Source: Gnetum montanum (lineage: Eukaryota > Streptophyta > Gnetopsida > Gnetales > Gnetaceae). Taken from it: 64,000 bases of DNA. Shown piece by piece: positions 34,676-48,130 of this stretch (position 1 is its first letter; the number at the start of each line of letters is the position of its first letter). Made by a program: the position numbers and the translations under genes. The notes beneath the pieces were generated by a model. The model had not been told where the DNA came from. It did not search any database and saw nothing but the letters and a program-made list of their open reading frames with translations. The stretch lies in assembly GCA_015680685.1 (NCBI GenBank), contig MNCI01023742.1, positions 645,521-709,520 of the forward strand, written 5' to 3'.

Positions 34676-35479
34676 TAATTGAAAAAGTGGATTTTGAATT
34701 AATTTCAAAGTAGTAAAAGTACTCTATTAACCATTTTTTTTCTCATAATTATAATATATAATCAAAAAGAAAATATTTAGAGATATATGAATATCCCATT
34801 AGTTCTTTTCATCTATCCTCCCTGAGCACAAATGTTTTGAGTTAGTAGCTAACAAAAAATTTAAACTAAAGTGCATACAAGCAATGAAGAAGAGAAATGG
34901 AACTTATTTCTAAGATTTTATCATTTAATATCCTATTCCTAAGCTACACCAAATCATCATCTATTTGTAGATCATAAGCATACATGAAAGTACTTATCTT
35001 TCCCAAGATGAAGCTAATGTTGAACTATCTATCTTTGTAGAAATGACACATCCAACATGCATTATAGTATTAGTATTCTCTTTTTCATAGAGCCCTGTAG
35101 TCATCAAAAAATTTAGAAATGAAAAATTAAAATGACTAAAAAGATTGTCTTTAATCCATCCCCAAATAAGATTTATTCATCAATTGTATAATCATTTTCA
35201 TCAATTATCCTTGGGTTGTTTCCTAGAAAGATGGAAACACCCAAGGGGTACATAAAAGGAAATAGAACTTACAATTAACTACTCCCCTCTTCTTCATCAG
35301 TTATTTTTACTACTTCCCTCTTTGTCAACATGCCACATGACCTGAAATTATAATAAAAAAAAGATTAAAAGTAGATAGAGGAATAAAAGAAAGAAAATTA
35401 AAAAACCAAAATTATCCTTTATCATTCATCCCTAAACCCAAGGGCTTATATCCTCTGTAGGTACTAGATTTTCATTCTT
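34676..35479. other. Unassigned sequence
   Basis: AT-rich, no supported gene or repeat boundary. Confidence 0.35.
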
Positions 35480-36770
35480 TGAATGGCTTCTTTCCTAGTG
35501 TCTGGGAAGACCTCTTTCCTTCCTTGGTCTCTAAGTTGTATTTCACATATAAAAATTCTTATTGGTATTGTGTCAAACTATTGATTATTTTATCAAATTC
35601 CTCTAGTTTTGGCACCAAGTTAAGGATGCCAATTTGAACATTAGTATTCCAAGCTCTCATACCTACTACATCCTCCAGGATTTTCTCTCGAAATTTTTGT
35701 AGATGAACCTTAAAGAGTTGGCTGAAACCTTTCATCATTTTTAGGATATCATCCTTAATTTTTCCCATTACATTTGAGGCATTTCAAAACACTATTAGCT
35801 AGTTTTCCGCCATCTCAAATCCTAATTTGATGATGATGGAATGAATAATTTTGATTATTTTTTTAGCAAAAACACGTAGGGCCTTCTTTAAGGCTAACAA
35901 ATCCTCATTATCCAACAAAGTGTTAATCAGTTTTTCATTTTCTTTAATTCTATTTGCAGATTATGCCAATTGATATTGTTGGCACTTAAATGATGGCCTA
36001 AAATTTCTCTATCTCCTCATCGTTCTCAAGGTTAAATGACATGGAGGATATAGTGGTTGTTGTTGTAGGGTTAGGTAAGGATGATGTAGGAGTGATGTTA
36101 GGAAGTGAGGTTTGTGTGGAAGTGGTGGTTGGATGTTGGCTAGTGAATAGAGGTTTCGATCTTGCCTATTGATGTTATGGTGATGGGGGATTGGGCATTA
36201 CACTTGAGGTTATGCTATTGAGGTTTTTCAATGTATCCATCAAAAATAATTGTTTAATGGTAATGATTCTATGGTTGGAGATCATCATTCCAAACCTACA
36301 AACCATCACTTATAGTATGGAATATATCAACATGGGAAATGTAGGGGCCAAAGTATTATAGAAGGGTTTGATGGCTTTCATTTTGGTCAAAATTATGTGA
36401 GAGATATCTATAATTTTGTTATAAATAAAGAAATTAAGAAACCTCACTGCACTAGTGTTGATTCCACATTGTTTCTCTGAAATAGGTAATAAATTACTCT
36501 CTACTACCTTACTACAAATGAAAGCAATTGGTTGGGTATTTTTGTTTATTTTTACCCTACTATCAAAGGTAGCTATATAGTAAAATAGTTTCTGAGTTAG
36601 CCTTTTCTCCTCTTGATATGAGATTTTTTCTTGATGGTTTACTCTTGAGCTAGTATGAATCTCTAAGAAATTTTGTAGGTCAATCAGGATAAGGCTAACT
36701 AGGGTATTGTTCACATAGGTTTAAAACTTATCATCTAGGGAATCATTGACATAATTAGAAAAGAATTCAA
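35480..36770 (-). pseudogene. Unrecognised minus-strand ORF relic
   Basis: Two open pieces on the minus strand (36714-36310 and 35768-35559) join with frameshifts into a relic of about 400 codons. It has a helical N-terminal part (SLILIDLQNFLEIHT, KLFYYIATFD, AVRFLNFFIYNKII), a Pro/Thr/Ser-rich linker (TPTSSLPNPTTTTT) and a charged, coiled-coil-like C-terminal part (KDDILKMMKGFSQLFK). The layout resembles the 3' ORFs of A and B, but I could not align the motifs. Probably a retroelement accessory ORF. Confidence 0.35.
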
Positions 36771-39168
36771 AAATGGCCTATGAATTATAACACCCTTGAC
36801 ATAGACCTAAGATTTTTATTTTTGTTTCTTAATTTAGTTAGGAAATTTTTTGAGGGCTGGGTCAACTAAGATATTAGAATAGTGAACCTATGGAACTATA
36901 TCTATAGAGAACATAATTCAACATCATAATTTTTAAGCATACGGCAATACCCCTTTCTATTCTGATACAACATAACTTTTTTAGAGGTACACACTTCGAA
37001 ATATATTATAAATTTCATGAATTTCAAAAAATAATACAAGAAAATGATATAGAAAAAATGATACATTCCCTATCCTCTCAAAAAAAATTATTGTTGCAAA
37101 TGAATGTACCTTTGAATCAAATGTTAATTTATATACATGAAATTTTCATAACAAACAAAAATTGTTAGTGAAATGTTATGTTTAGAAAAAGATAATAGAG
37201 AAACAATAGTAAGTAGAACAAAGGAGGTGTGACTTATAGTTGAGATTCCTTCATAAGTAGTTAAGGGGGATCCTAAAGACATTACACTATGAGCTATCTA
37301 TTCTTCAAGGGGTACTCAAAAGGATTTGAGGGATGCTAGACTTAAGTGATAATCATGTAGAGGTGTGGCTTGAGGGTTCTAGATGACTAGGCAAGAGTGT
37401 CTTGACTAGTGGGTACATAAGGTTCAAGGAGTACTCAAGTAAGTAGAGGGAATCTTAAGCTACGATTAGGTGAAGGAGTGGTTGACTAGAGTGGATAACA
37501 ACAAGAAAAGGAGTTTTTTTGATACATTGTGATAGGGCTCATTTGAATGGCATGTGGTGCACGTGTATGATGACATGTGTCTAGGAGATGTGGGTAGATA
37601 AAAGGAATGATGGTAATTGACTTCATCATTATGCATTTCTTTCATCCCTTATTATGAGACCATGAGAGCTTGAGAGGGCCTCAAGAACTTAAGGAGGTCT
37701 TGGGAGGGATCTTATTGTTAGGAATTGAGGATGTCTTAAGAGGTCAAGAGGCTTTGGTGGAACCAAGAAGTTTAAGAGGGTTGAAACTAGGGAATAAGAT
37801 AGTATGGAACTCCCCCTTCGTCATTTTATTCATCATGGTGGATCCCACAATTTTTTGTTAGATACATGTGGGGTTTTACTAGTGCACATATCTAGGTGGA
37901 CATGTGTGTTTGTCAGACATGTTAGGGTTAGCCAATGTGTCAATACTTGAGATCTCTAGCACATTTCATGTCTAATAAACATGTACATTGCACTTCACTC
38001 TTTTTAGTTCTTGTTAGCTAAATATTAGGGTTAACAACCAAGAGTTTAAGGAGATCTAGAAAGATGGGGATGGACATCAAGAAAACCTCATCTTGCACTA
38101 CTAAAGGAGTCTTCTTTTGAAAGCTCAAAAAGTAAGTTCTAGTGGGCTTCTTAAGAGCCATCTTCAATCTTAAGGGATACTTAAGTTCCTTGATCCTTTT
38201 CTAATCAAAAGCTAATGGAGGAATTTGAGTGGGTCTCAAACTTGGTGAGGGACCCTTAAAAGGTTTGCCACAAGGGATGTCCTTATGTCCAAAATAAAGA
38301 ACTTGACTTGAGGTCCATAACTCTTTTGTTTGAGAGGTAATCAATTTTCCTTCTCTTAACTATGTGTGATAATTATATAATTTTAATGATTTTTTATCCT
38401 CTATACTTTTACTAAGTAACTATTTTAGTTTGAATAGGACTTGTATGTATCCTTTCCTTGATTGTAAACTAGTATAATCCTCATCGATCTTTCTTTTAGG
38501 ATTTGTTGTTAAGTTTTCCATGATAAATAGGGTTGTAATCTTTGCAAAATCCCACACACTAGGCTAATTATCCAAGGACCCTTTTAACCAAAATGTTTAC
38601 CTTCATTGTCTATCCTCCTTTCTTAATGGTTCTCAAGAATTGAAAGCTTGTGTTTAGATTGGTGATACCAAGTTCAACGCTATGGCTCAGGATCAGAAAA
38701 TTTATAATGTTGTTGTTAGTGACAAAGAGGATGAATTCAATTATTTTTCCTATAACATAATTGAAGATGTATTATAGGAGATAAATTATGGGTTGTCTTT
38801 TCATGGTTTTAACAACTTCCACAATAAAACCATGGAAGTTAGAGTGCACTTTTATGTTCAAGAGCATTTTTAGTTGAGAGCACTTAATCTAAATGAGAAA
38901 TAAAATAGCATTAAGGATTTTCAGAATGTGAAGTCAGAGCATCATGATGATTTGTAAGAGATTCACTAGCATCTTTCTGACATTCATGACCTTTTGCTAT
39001 GGTTGCAAGGTCATCCTAATCTATACATAGCTAGTCTATTCCTAGATTTAGATTTCTTAGCATCATCACCTATGGTTCATGGGGAATGGATCACCCAACT
39101 TTAGAGTAGTTTCCATTCTGATATCCAAGAGTTGTCTAACTGGTTATGAAACCTATCCTTGGGGGTGA
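36771..39168. other. Unassigned sequence left of an LTR-like segment
   Basis: No supported gene. Purine-rich GAG/AGG words are frequent at 37.3-37.8 kb. At 38.7-39.15 kb a broken plus-strand reading (for example LLLWLQGHPNLYIASLFLDLDFL) could be polyprotein debris, but I cannot name it. It ends with CCTTGGGGGTGA, a possible polypurine tract. Confidence 0.35.
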
Positions 39169-40047
39169 TGTAGGGGTTGCACCTCAATAGATCCTAATAG
39201 GGGCCAACCCACAAATTCCAAGAAGATCTAGCTTAGGAAAATAAAAACAACACAATGGCATAGAAAAGATATTTTTATATTAAGAATATTCTCAAAAGTA
39301 CATAGAAAATACATCAAAGATGAGGAGCCAAGGTCAACTCACAACTCTCCCAAGGAGCTTAGAGGCCACACTTATTCCTTCTCAATTCTCAATTTGTCAC
39401 AGTGGAGCCTAAGCTCAAGACAATACACTTATAAGAGATTCTCTCAATCTCTCTCAAGTTCTTTTCTTTGTCTCTCACTCAATTTCCTTGCACAAGCTCT
39501 CCTTCCTTAAATCTCATGAGCTCTCTCTCTTGCTCATGGTCAGAGTCATGCACCAACAATGGTGACTTACATCAATATTTATAAGCAACTAAAAGACAAG
39601 AAACCTAGAAATATTTTCTCAGCTCAACTTAAGATTCTTTATATGTTTCCCAAGTCTTCTTACCTTCTCCTTGACCATTTCCATATTTCTTTGGCTATTT
39701 CCATCTTACCTTAGATGTTTCTTGAATTAGGATGGGTGTTTTTCAAAGGTTTCCCATTTATTTGGGTCATCTTTGATTTTGCTAGGACATCTCCTACAAA
39801 AACCCAGCTCTTGACTAAGATATCTGCTATATTTTTTGGGACATCCCATCTAGTCCCAAAATGTTCTAGTTTTTGGTGGGATGTCCCGCCTGAGATGTTA
39901 CCTGCACATTTGGGATGTCTTATCTGGGACATCCCAATTTTTGGTGGGACATTTCACCTATTAAGGCTAAATACAAAAATGCTTATTTTTATATCTAGAA
40001 CCTATAGATGGCTCTAAATAAGTTTCCATAGATCTTGTAACCCCCAT
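39169..40047. repeat. Candidate LTR with GGGACATCCC motif cluster
   Basis: Begins TGTAGGGGTTGC after a G-rich tract and ends near TGTAACCCCCATA, giving loosely inverted ends. A cluster of GGGACATCCC and GGGATGTCCC words lies at 39838-39952. A TATA-like TTATAAATA (minus strand) is near 39575-39585, so the transcribed strand is uncertain. No second copy in the window and no clear target duplication. Confidence 0.4.
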
Positions 40048-40116
40048 AAACTCATCAAAATGAGTCCAAAAGGCCTTCAAACATGCCAAAATGTCCAATA
40101 ATCATCATCAATAAAA

Positions 40117-40440
40117 TCAACATAAGATGACACACATTAATAGGACACACTCATCCATGTCTTTGTCAAGGTTGAAACCTACAAAACATTCATGTAGGAT
40201 GGAATAAGAGTGAAACACCATGAAAATTTTCATGTTGTAACCATTTTTCATCATGTAGCCTTCACCTTGTGAAACCCAAGGAAAATATTCATTGTAAATG
40301 TGAGGATTGTAACCCATAGGGGGTAATCTTACATCTTTCATACTTTTAGGGCTGAAAAATTCCCCATAAGTGGTCAAAGCCTCATTCCCCAAGTGAATAA
40401 AGTCACCTAGTGTGTATATAATACCTTTTAGAAGGCCAAA
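40117..40440 (-). pseudogene. Unrecognised ORF fragment beside the gap
   Basis: About 108 minus-strand codons running out of the gap-side G run: LLKGIIYTLGDFIHLGNEAL, YGEFFSPKSMKDVRLPPMGY, NEYFPWVSQGEG, ending with a stop at 40117. It has ordinary composition and no internal stop, so it may be the end of a larger ORF cut by the gap. No family recognised. The Pro run next to the gap comes from the homopolymer. Confidence 0.35.
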
Positions 40441-40463
40441 AATGGTGATATGGTGGGTTTTAT

Positions 40464-40966
40464 GGGGGGGGGGGGGGGGGGGGGGGTTTAAATTTTTTNN
40501 NNNNNNNNNNNNNNNNNNNNNNNNNNNNNNNNNNNNNNNNNNNNNNNNNNNNNNNNNNNNNNNNNNNNNNNNNNNNNNNNNNNNNNNNNNNNNNNNNNNN
40601 NNNNNNNNNNNNNNNNNNNNNNNNNNNNNNNNNNNNNNNNNNNNNNNNNNNNNNNNNNNNNNNNNNNNNNNNNNNNNNNNNNNNNNNNNNNNNNNNNNNN
40701 NNNNNNNNNNNNNNNNNNNNNNNNNNNNNNNNNNNNNNNNNNNNNNNNNNNNNNNNNNNNNNNNNNNNNNNNNNNNNNNNNNNNNNNNNNNNNNNNNNNN
40801 NNNNNNNNNNNNNNNNNNNNNNNNNNNNNNNNNNNNNNNNNNNNNNNNNNNNNNNNNNNNNNNNNNNNNNNNNNNNNNNNNNNNNNNNNNNNNNNNNNNN
40901 NNNNNNNNNNNNNNNNNNNNNNNNNNNNNNNNNNNNNNNNNNNNNNNNNNNNNNNNNNNNNNNNNN
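40464..40966. other. Homopolymer run and assembly gap
   Basis: A run of 23 G (40464-40486) is followed by 12 bases and then 468 N (40499-40966). G resumes right after the gap. The long apparent reading frames across it on both strands are artefacts. True content is unknown. Confidence 0.95.
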
Positions 40967-43865
40967 GGGGTGGTATACACTTTTTTACGTTGGAAACACC
41001 TACAAGGGGTAGATCTCACCTACCCCCAAAAAGAAGAGAAACAACCTTCCCTCTCAGCATGGAAACCTTTCTCCCTAGTGTGGAAACTTTATCCCTCAGC
41101 ATGGAATATTCACCCCCAACATGGAAGCTATATGCCCCTAGTGTACAAGCCACAAAGACTAAATTTCAACACTCCATGCATTCCAATGTTGATCCTACAT
41201 GTTAGTGTAAAAGGTTGAAAGCCCAACATAGAAGATCTACCTCTAGCATAAATGGTATGCACCCATTGCTATTTATAGTAAATATAATGGCCATGGGGGT
41301 TTGGCACTTACTATATATGGTAACCCCTGAATTTGGACATTCATCTTACCTATACATGAAAGAAATTTGTAGCAAAATTATAACCAATTTGTAGCCCATT
41401 TTATTTCCAAAAAACTATGAAACTAAAAACCCAACATCCTTTTTAGGTTCCACACTTTGGACATTTTGAGCATTATAGCAATCTTGGCTTTTAGGAGCTC
41501 TTGCAAAACCTGCAAAACATAACTTCCTAGAGCCTCATAGAATGGAACCCCTATAGCCTTGTTACCCCCCTGACATTTGTTTGTTTTTGGTTTCTACATT
41601 GTACTTCTGGGATCCTTAACTCCCAGCATGGAGCATTTTGGTAGCATTGTACTTTTCTCACCCACCAATAGTAACCAATGTTACAAATCTGAAGTAGCAG
41701 TATAGGAGGTTTGACAACATCAGGAATGGTTGAGCATCCAAATTGTAAAGTGGATCATATCATCTTCAATGAACTTTGAACTCCTACCCTAGTGAACCCT
41801 CCTTTGCTCTCTTAACAAAATTTCCTATACACATTTCTAAAAACTATTATTTATTCCTAATAAATATTTTAAAGTTCCTTTTGTGTGTAATCTGTTTACT
41901 TTTTATTTCTAGATCTGTACTCCTTTTTACATTTTTTGTTTTGTATTTCATAAATTCCTGGTTGATTTTTCGAATCATCTAAGGAACCTTGAATCCCATT
42001 TTTTTAGAGGCCTTAGGGATTATAGGTTCAAGTTGCTACACTAGAATTTCTGATTTTCTAGTTGCAACATTTTTCTAGCACTAGAAGGAGGAAATCCATC
42101 CTAATTTTATGTCAAAATATTTCCATCATTGCCAATGTTTCATGTCATCTTGAAATCTCCATTTTGCAGCTGAAACCTTTGGATCTACAATACAATCAAC
42201 ACTACCATCCATCCCCCTCTACTTCCAAAACCCAACATTGGAGTGATAGGTGTTTAGGTTTTGGAATTCTTATAGTAGTTGCTATGAATTCTCAAAGTTA
42301 ACATTGATGTCCTAGTGCATTTTATTTCCCTCTTGTCTACTAAAATTTTCCTAATTTTTCAATGTTGGTGGTTCAACCCTTCTAAAATCCATCAAACTTT
42401 TAGAAGTCAGCTAACCCCTTATCCTTCCTAGCTGAGAAAATTAGCAACCTACCAAAACCATTTTCTAGTGGAAAACACAAACTTTCTACTTTGATTTCCA
42501 ACACCACCCTTCACCAATGTTGGCAAGGGAGGTGTGAGATCCCCCTAATCTCACCCCACTTTCCTTTGCCTCCTACGACACCTAGTGTAGTTACAACTAG
42601 GAAGCCCAATGTGGGTGAGGCCTAGAGTCTTCTTTTTAACTTTCCATTTTTGGAAAGGGGGTATACCTCCCTTAACCCTCTTACTATTTATAGTAAGTAG
42701 CCTATTTTTTGCTATTTTTGATTCCCTTAGTTATTTTTAAATTTCATTTGCTGGAATTTACTCCTTTTTCCCACCTTTTACAACCTGATTCAATTCCTTT
42801 TCAGCATTATAACCATGTCTTTCCATTAGTAAAACAAATTACCTTTCACTTTCACTGATGAAAGGTCTAGCCAACAAGTCATGAGGATATATGATCCCAA
42901 GGATCCTACTATGATTGAATGTAGATAGTCCCTGAGACATAGGGGGTAAATTCCTAGGATTTTGGCAATAAATGAAGAGCACTATAACTTCATTTATGCC
43001 AAGATCTAGGTTGTCATGTTGATCCCATGAGTAGAAGAAGAAGCTAAGAGGGAAAGCTAAGAGGGAATTTGAGCTCATCCATCAGAATGAGAAGGAGTAT
43101 ATTCCCTTACCCTATGACTAAATATCCCTTAATGACATCTATGCTAGCATCTTATCCCTTCTCATTCAGATTGATGAAGATTACCCAAAGGGTACCTCCA
43201 ATTGGCAACTAGAGGAGGAGGAGGATTTGGGGTAGAGTCTAAGCCTCAGAACCTTTTTTTTGGGGGGGTGGGGGTTGGCTTTTCTAGCAAGGCACCATGA
43301 AGACCATAATTTCCATCCTTATTCCCTTCACCACTTCCTCTAGACATGTTCCACCACCTTCATCCTCATTGTACCCAAACATGTTCAGGCCCATGCTTAT
43401 CATCACTATGCACCAAGCACAATCAGTACCACAAGCAACCACTTTCCTTTTATCCATGCCACCCTTCTTAAGTCAGTATGACCAACATGAGTAGTAGTTA
43501 CTACCACTAACCCATTGACTAGTTAAGTGATGCCTAGCATGGAACCTCAAGAAACCTAGGGGTCACATACCTCCTTTGTTCCATTTGTGCGCCAAATATT
43601 AGCACATACATCTTTCTCCTTGTTTGGTCCATAAACCAGAGTCATGATGCAACCTATTCCCTCTATCTTACAACCAATAGTAAGGCCACAAACCTTTCAA
43701 TAAATACCATAGCTATTTCTGCAAACCCTGTAGCTAATAGGGGTACCATAGGGCTAGGATTATGCCTTCCAAATGATCGAGGACTTGACAAAGGAATTGA
43801 AGAAGCTTAAGACCTCTACTTTTCAAAGTATTAATATCATGGATTTTTACTAGGATGATCTCATT
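40967..43865. other. Non-coding region upstream of element F gag
   Basis: No supported gene. At 40990-41160 a motif of the form AGCATGGAAAC or AGTGTGGAAAC recurs at about 30-40 bp; the same words build the array at 48.3-51.3 kb, so this may be the leader or LTR of F. A G-rich run lies at 43260-43275. A Glu/Lys-rich plus-strand stretch (about 43.03-43.24 kb, EKEYIPLPYD) could be the N-terminus of gag. Confidence 0.4.
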
Positions 43866-44885
43866 AGTCCTACGATCCCTTAATTCAGTAAGTATAATGG
43901 AGAAGGTGATCCCAAAACTCACCTTATAACCTTTTGATCTGAGTGCTTGCCATTGTAATCATGGCTACACACTATAAGAAGGATTTTTCCTATGTCTTGG
44001 ACTTGGAAAGTGCTTGATTGGTACCATGATCTAACAAGAGTATCTCTATCCTCTCTTGAAGACTTGATAGTGTAGTTCATTAACCACTTCAAGTATAACT
44101 TTAAGCTCGATACCATGCTTGACCAACTGATGAAGATCAAGTAGGGATCCTTAGAGGTAGTGCAGAAGTTCATCCAAAGATGGAATGGTCTACTGAATGA
44201 GATACCAAATCCTATAGCTGAAATCCATCTTTTGGCTATATTTAAGGGGATGGTCAATGAATTTATCAAGTCCAATCTATATTACCTTGACCCACAGTCA
44301 CTTAGTCAAGAATTCTCATAAATAAAAAACATAGAGGACACTACAAAATCTAGCCACGACCTAGGTTACATGGCATATAAAAGCCAACACACATAAAGGG
44401 ATAAAGATAAGGGTAAACAAAATAACATAGCTACAACAATGGTAGCCAAAGAAGACAACACAACCAAGAAAGGGCCAAAAGCTAGCCCACCCAAAGCCCC
44501 TACTAATAATTAGGATAACCAACCATCAACTTGTGGGGCGACTGCATCGACTACTCCTAGGCCAAACTTTGAGTGGAAGGACCGTAGCAAGTACATTACC
44601 CTACCTTTAAAGCCATCCAAATTGTTAAAACAAGTATTGAAGAGTGGATGCATATAATATAAGAAAATGATTGAAGATACTCAAAAGAAACATGAGCATC
44701 TATGTGAAATAGCCAAAGATCCTACTCGAGCAACAAAGCATGATCCTTAGCTGCCTAGGTACTTTAAACTAGGCTACTTTTGCCAATATCATCAATTTTC
44801 TAGTCATGACATAGACTTCTACCTCATGCTGAAGGATGACCTATAGAAAATGATAGATAGGGTAGAGTTGTTCTTGGATGCTTCC
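43866..44885 (+). pseudogene. Gag of element F
   Basis: The capsid-type domain at 43.87-44.33 kb includes KYNGEGDPKTHLITF, then a decayed FPMSL-like stretch, SLEDLIV, FINHFKYNFKLD, SLEVVQKFIQRWNGLLNEIP and PQSLSQEFS. At about 44.76-44.86 kb YFCQYHQFSSHDIDFYLMLK matches the C-x-x-H...GHD...C-type region at the gag C-terminus of Tat elements, with the last Cys lost. Several stops in frame. Confidence 0.8.
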
Positions 44886-45586
44886 AACCTAGTTTGACTA
44901 CAAAATTAGTCAATGTAGGTATATATGGAACTGTTATATTCTAATAATAGTCCCTATGTTATATCAACATTCAACATTAATGACAATTAGAAACCAATGA
45001 GTGAACTATTTGTGATTTTTGTACCACCTCACGAAGAAAGGGCCTCTTCAGCTTCCACCAACTCAAGACTCCATTTTGTTGTAAGAGTACCGTCATGAAC
45101 ATCTCCAAGGGAGCCTTTTTTCATCACCATGTCCCATCCTAACATAACCCAACCAACCACCATAGCTACATAGCAACCTCTTGTGATGGCCAATGCTACT
45201 GTCTCTTCCTCACAACCAACAAATGACAATGAAAAAGCTTCAATCAAGTAGAGGAAGAAGCATAATTAGAAGCCTAGCAACAAGGTGATAAGCAAGCTAA
45301 GCAATGAAAGAAAGTGAATCCATTAAAGCCCATTCTCATATCATCTATGCCCATGACCTCCTCTACCCAGCCCACCCCAAATAGCAAACCATAGGAGGAC
45401 CCCAAAATCCAAAACCAAAGGAAAGAGGAGAGACCCCAACAACAACCACCTAAGGCTAAAGTTTGCATTTTGGGATGCATGAAGAAAGTAAAGCATAACT
45501 GGGATGACAAATACACAACCAATGATAAGAACTTCCTTAGTGTAATGAAATAGGTTAAGTAGTCCCTCAAACAAAAAAATACAACT

Positions 45587-46270
45587 TTGAGCCTATACAA
45601 CTTGATCATAACTTTTGCTACACATCATGAGGCACTAGTCAAAATGTCAACTTTCATCTCCATTAGTGAGGATGTCCTAGCTAATGAGGAATCCATCCAT
45701 GTGATAATGGTTCCTTCTTTATCAAGGGAAGGGAAGTCAACACTACTAGTGTATCATGATACCAAAATTAAGGTCATCCCTAAAATGGTGAGGTAACTAG
45801 GACTCCTCTTTTCATTGTAATTTGGGTGGGGTAGTTTAAGGTGCATCAAGTGCATGTTGATGATGGAGCTATAATAAGCATCATCATGCATCATCATTGA
45901 ATGGTTGGGGTTGATAGCGTATATACAACCTACAAAACTCTTAAGTTATTCAATGAATCAAGGGTTTTTGTCAATGGATCTATCTCCTTGGACTTTATGG
46001 TAGGTGAGAAATTCCCCATAACTACCAACTTCTTAATGGTGGAGGAGATGCCAAGGTTTAACTTTATCCTAGGAAGACCTCAGTTGGCTTGAGTACGAGT
46101 TGTTTATTCACCTATCCACTAAGAGATTCACCTTCCTTACAAGGTAGGTGAAATCATCATGCATGGTGATAAAATAGTTCCCCTAGCTATCAATAATGTG
46201 AACATAGAGTAGGCGTCTAAAGTGCAGCTTCTAGAGGAAACTCCCAACCACAAAGTCCATCAACCCAAGA
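45587..46270 (+). pseudogene. Protease of element F
   Basis: Retropepsin: VHVDDGAIISII carries the active-site block (usually DSGAS or DTGAT; here DDGAI) near 45.86 kb. TYKTLKLFNESR, VNGSISLDFMVG and the C-terminal FILGRPQLA follow near 46.07 kb. The order and spacing fit Tat/Ogre proteases. A stop directly follows GRPQLA, and translatable polyprotein continues to about 46.43 kb (RPYTFPNLLKIRK). Confidence 0.78.
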
Positions 46271-47299
46271 GAGAGGAGTAAGCCAATAACAATAATGATG
46301 GGCAATGGGATATGTTATGGGACAAACTCCCTTTCAACATCATCAATGAAATAGATGGTGAGTACAAACTTGTGAAAAATAGGCCCTATACATTTCCTAA
46401 CCTTTTAAAGATTAGGAAGATTTTACATAGGTAATGTGCACCCCTACTCTTTCCCTACTACACCTTGGTAGCATTTATAACCATGTGTACCATAACCAGT
46501 TAGCCTAAATTTTCTCTTTGTTGACCAATTATGCCTTTTTCTATGTTTTATTCTACTTTTTATGCATATAGACTAGAAATTTACTTTTAGTTGCATTTTT
46601 ATTTATTATGGCTTTGTGTCTTTATTTTCCTTGATTATCATGATGTAAACTAGAAAAAATCCATAAAAATTTTAAAATAGAAAAAGTAAAGGAATATGTA
46701 TGTTTCTTTTCAACAACGACTTGCCATGGCCTAAAATTGGCAACATAAACAAGTAACATGGCCTACCATGGCCTAAAATTCACAAAATGCTTAAAAAACC
46801 TATGCCCACTATGGCCTAAAACTATTAAGCATCTCTTTTATCTTATTTACATTTTAGCCTATGATTGCATCGTTTAGCCATCTAACTTTATAGTCAAAAT
46901 TAGCATAGCTGTTTACAATGTTTAGATCACTAGAACAATATATAGCCAAAACTAAAACTAGAAATTTAATTTTAAAATGTTTATAACATACATATCCATG
47001 GCCATACTATGTGGTAAAATGTTCAAAAATGTATAATAATCATCCATAACATATTCTTGGCTAATAATAGGAATAAAAAAAAATACAAAATACATGTAAC
47101 CAACAAGTTAAGATAGGTAGATGGAGGATGCTAAGGAACATCCAGAGGAGGAACTAGTGGGTCATACACACCCTCACCATTGGGACCTCCAATGTCTCAT
47201 GATTTCTAAAATACAATAACACAAAGCTCATCAATAACGAGCAACCAAAACTATAACTTAAACAAATCCAAAAATAAAACTAAAACATAGAACACATCA

Positions 47300-48130
47300 A
47301 ACCTATGGGGAATATAGCTCCATAACTTTCAGGGGTAGATACTAAAGGCCATTCTCCAAATGATGGAGAATCTGGTCCTCCATCATGTTGGCCTAATCAA
47401 TATCCCCAAAATAAAAGCTTGAGAGGATATTTATTCTATCCACTATGGTCCACATAGGTGGTTCTCGAGTGATGCTAGCTATAAAAGTCTCACCTACAAT
47501 AGTAGTGATCTAAGGAGTAGGGCAGTTTTCCACTATGAGAGTGCTCTCAAAGAGCTAGTAGGCATTGTTTACGTAAATCCCCTAAATGAAAAACTCTCTC
47601 TTTCATCATTCAATTAACTTCTCTTTAAGCCACTTTAAGTAGGCCTCCCAACCAAGCTTATACTATTGCTTATGGTCCTTTTGTATCTTATCCCACTTTA
47701 GGACCCATGCACAAGGATCTTTTTAATCCTTGACCTTCTAGGAGATGAGATTTATTTGCATACACTGCTCTACATTCTCCTATGAAATTTTCACGTTGTC
47801 ATGGATGATACTCCAATAGCAAGCCCACGTGATCCCTTTGGTCCACAAGTTCTCTAAGTTAGCCACTAGGGCTTCCATAAAGGCCTTGCGATTTTGGAGA
47901 TCTATAATAACCGCTACCTACCATTGGGTCTCCTCCCTTAAGGCCACAACCTACTCCCTTAGGTATTAATTGAACCTCTCCATCTTCCACAAATTTTTTG
48001 CACATAAAATTGCTAGATTAGTAGTAGTTTTCTACAACTTCAAGGATACACTCTGTACATTGAAGGAAAGCTTTGGTAAATATTCAAACTTCATGTCTCA
48101 GCTAGGGTTTCACTCCAAAAATGGCATTAC
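47300..48130 (-). pseudogene. Antisense ORF relic inside element F
   Basis: A minus-strand frame of about 270 codons broken mostly by TAG/TAA at likely Gln positions. The first half is helical and coiled-coil-like (LAILCAKNLWKMERFN, VVALREETQW, LQNRKAFMEALVANLENLW). The second half includes WEAYLKWLKEKLIE, IVGETFIASITREPPMW and YFGDID. Antisense ORFs are known in several Tat-lineage elements, though usually downstream of integrase. It could instead belong to a nested minus-strand element. Confidence 0.45.

Noticed and set aside
40117-41218. Long open frames of 268 and 300 codons on both strands
   Set aside because: They run through 468 undetermined bases; only the flanks are real sequence.
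43919-44275. Minus-strand ORF of 118 codons
   Set aside because: Antisense shadow of the gag domain of element F.
45274-45609. Minus-strand hydrophobic ORF, possible membrane protein
   Set aside because: Opposite the Lys/Pro/Gln-rich linker between gag and protease of F; hydrophobicity follows from complementing Lys and Gln codons.
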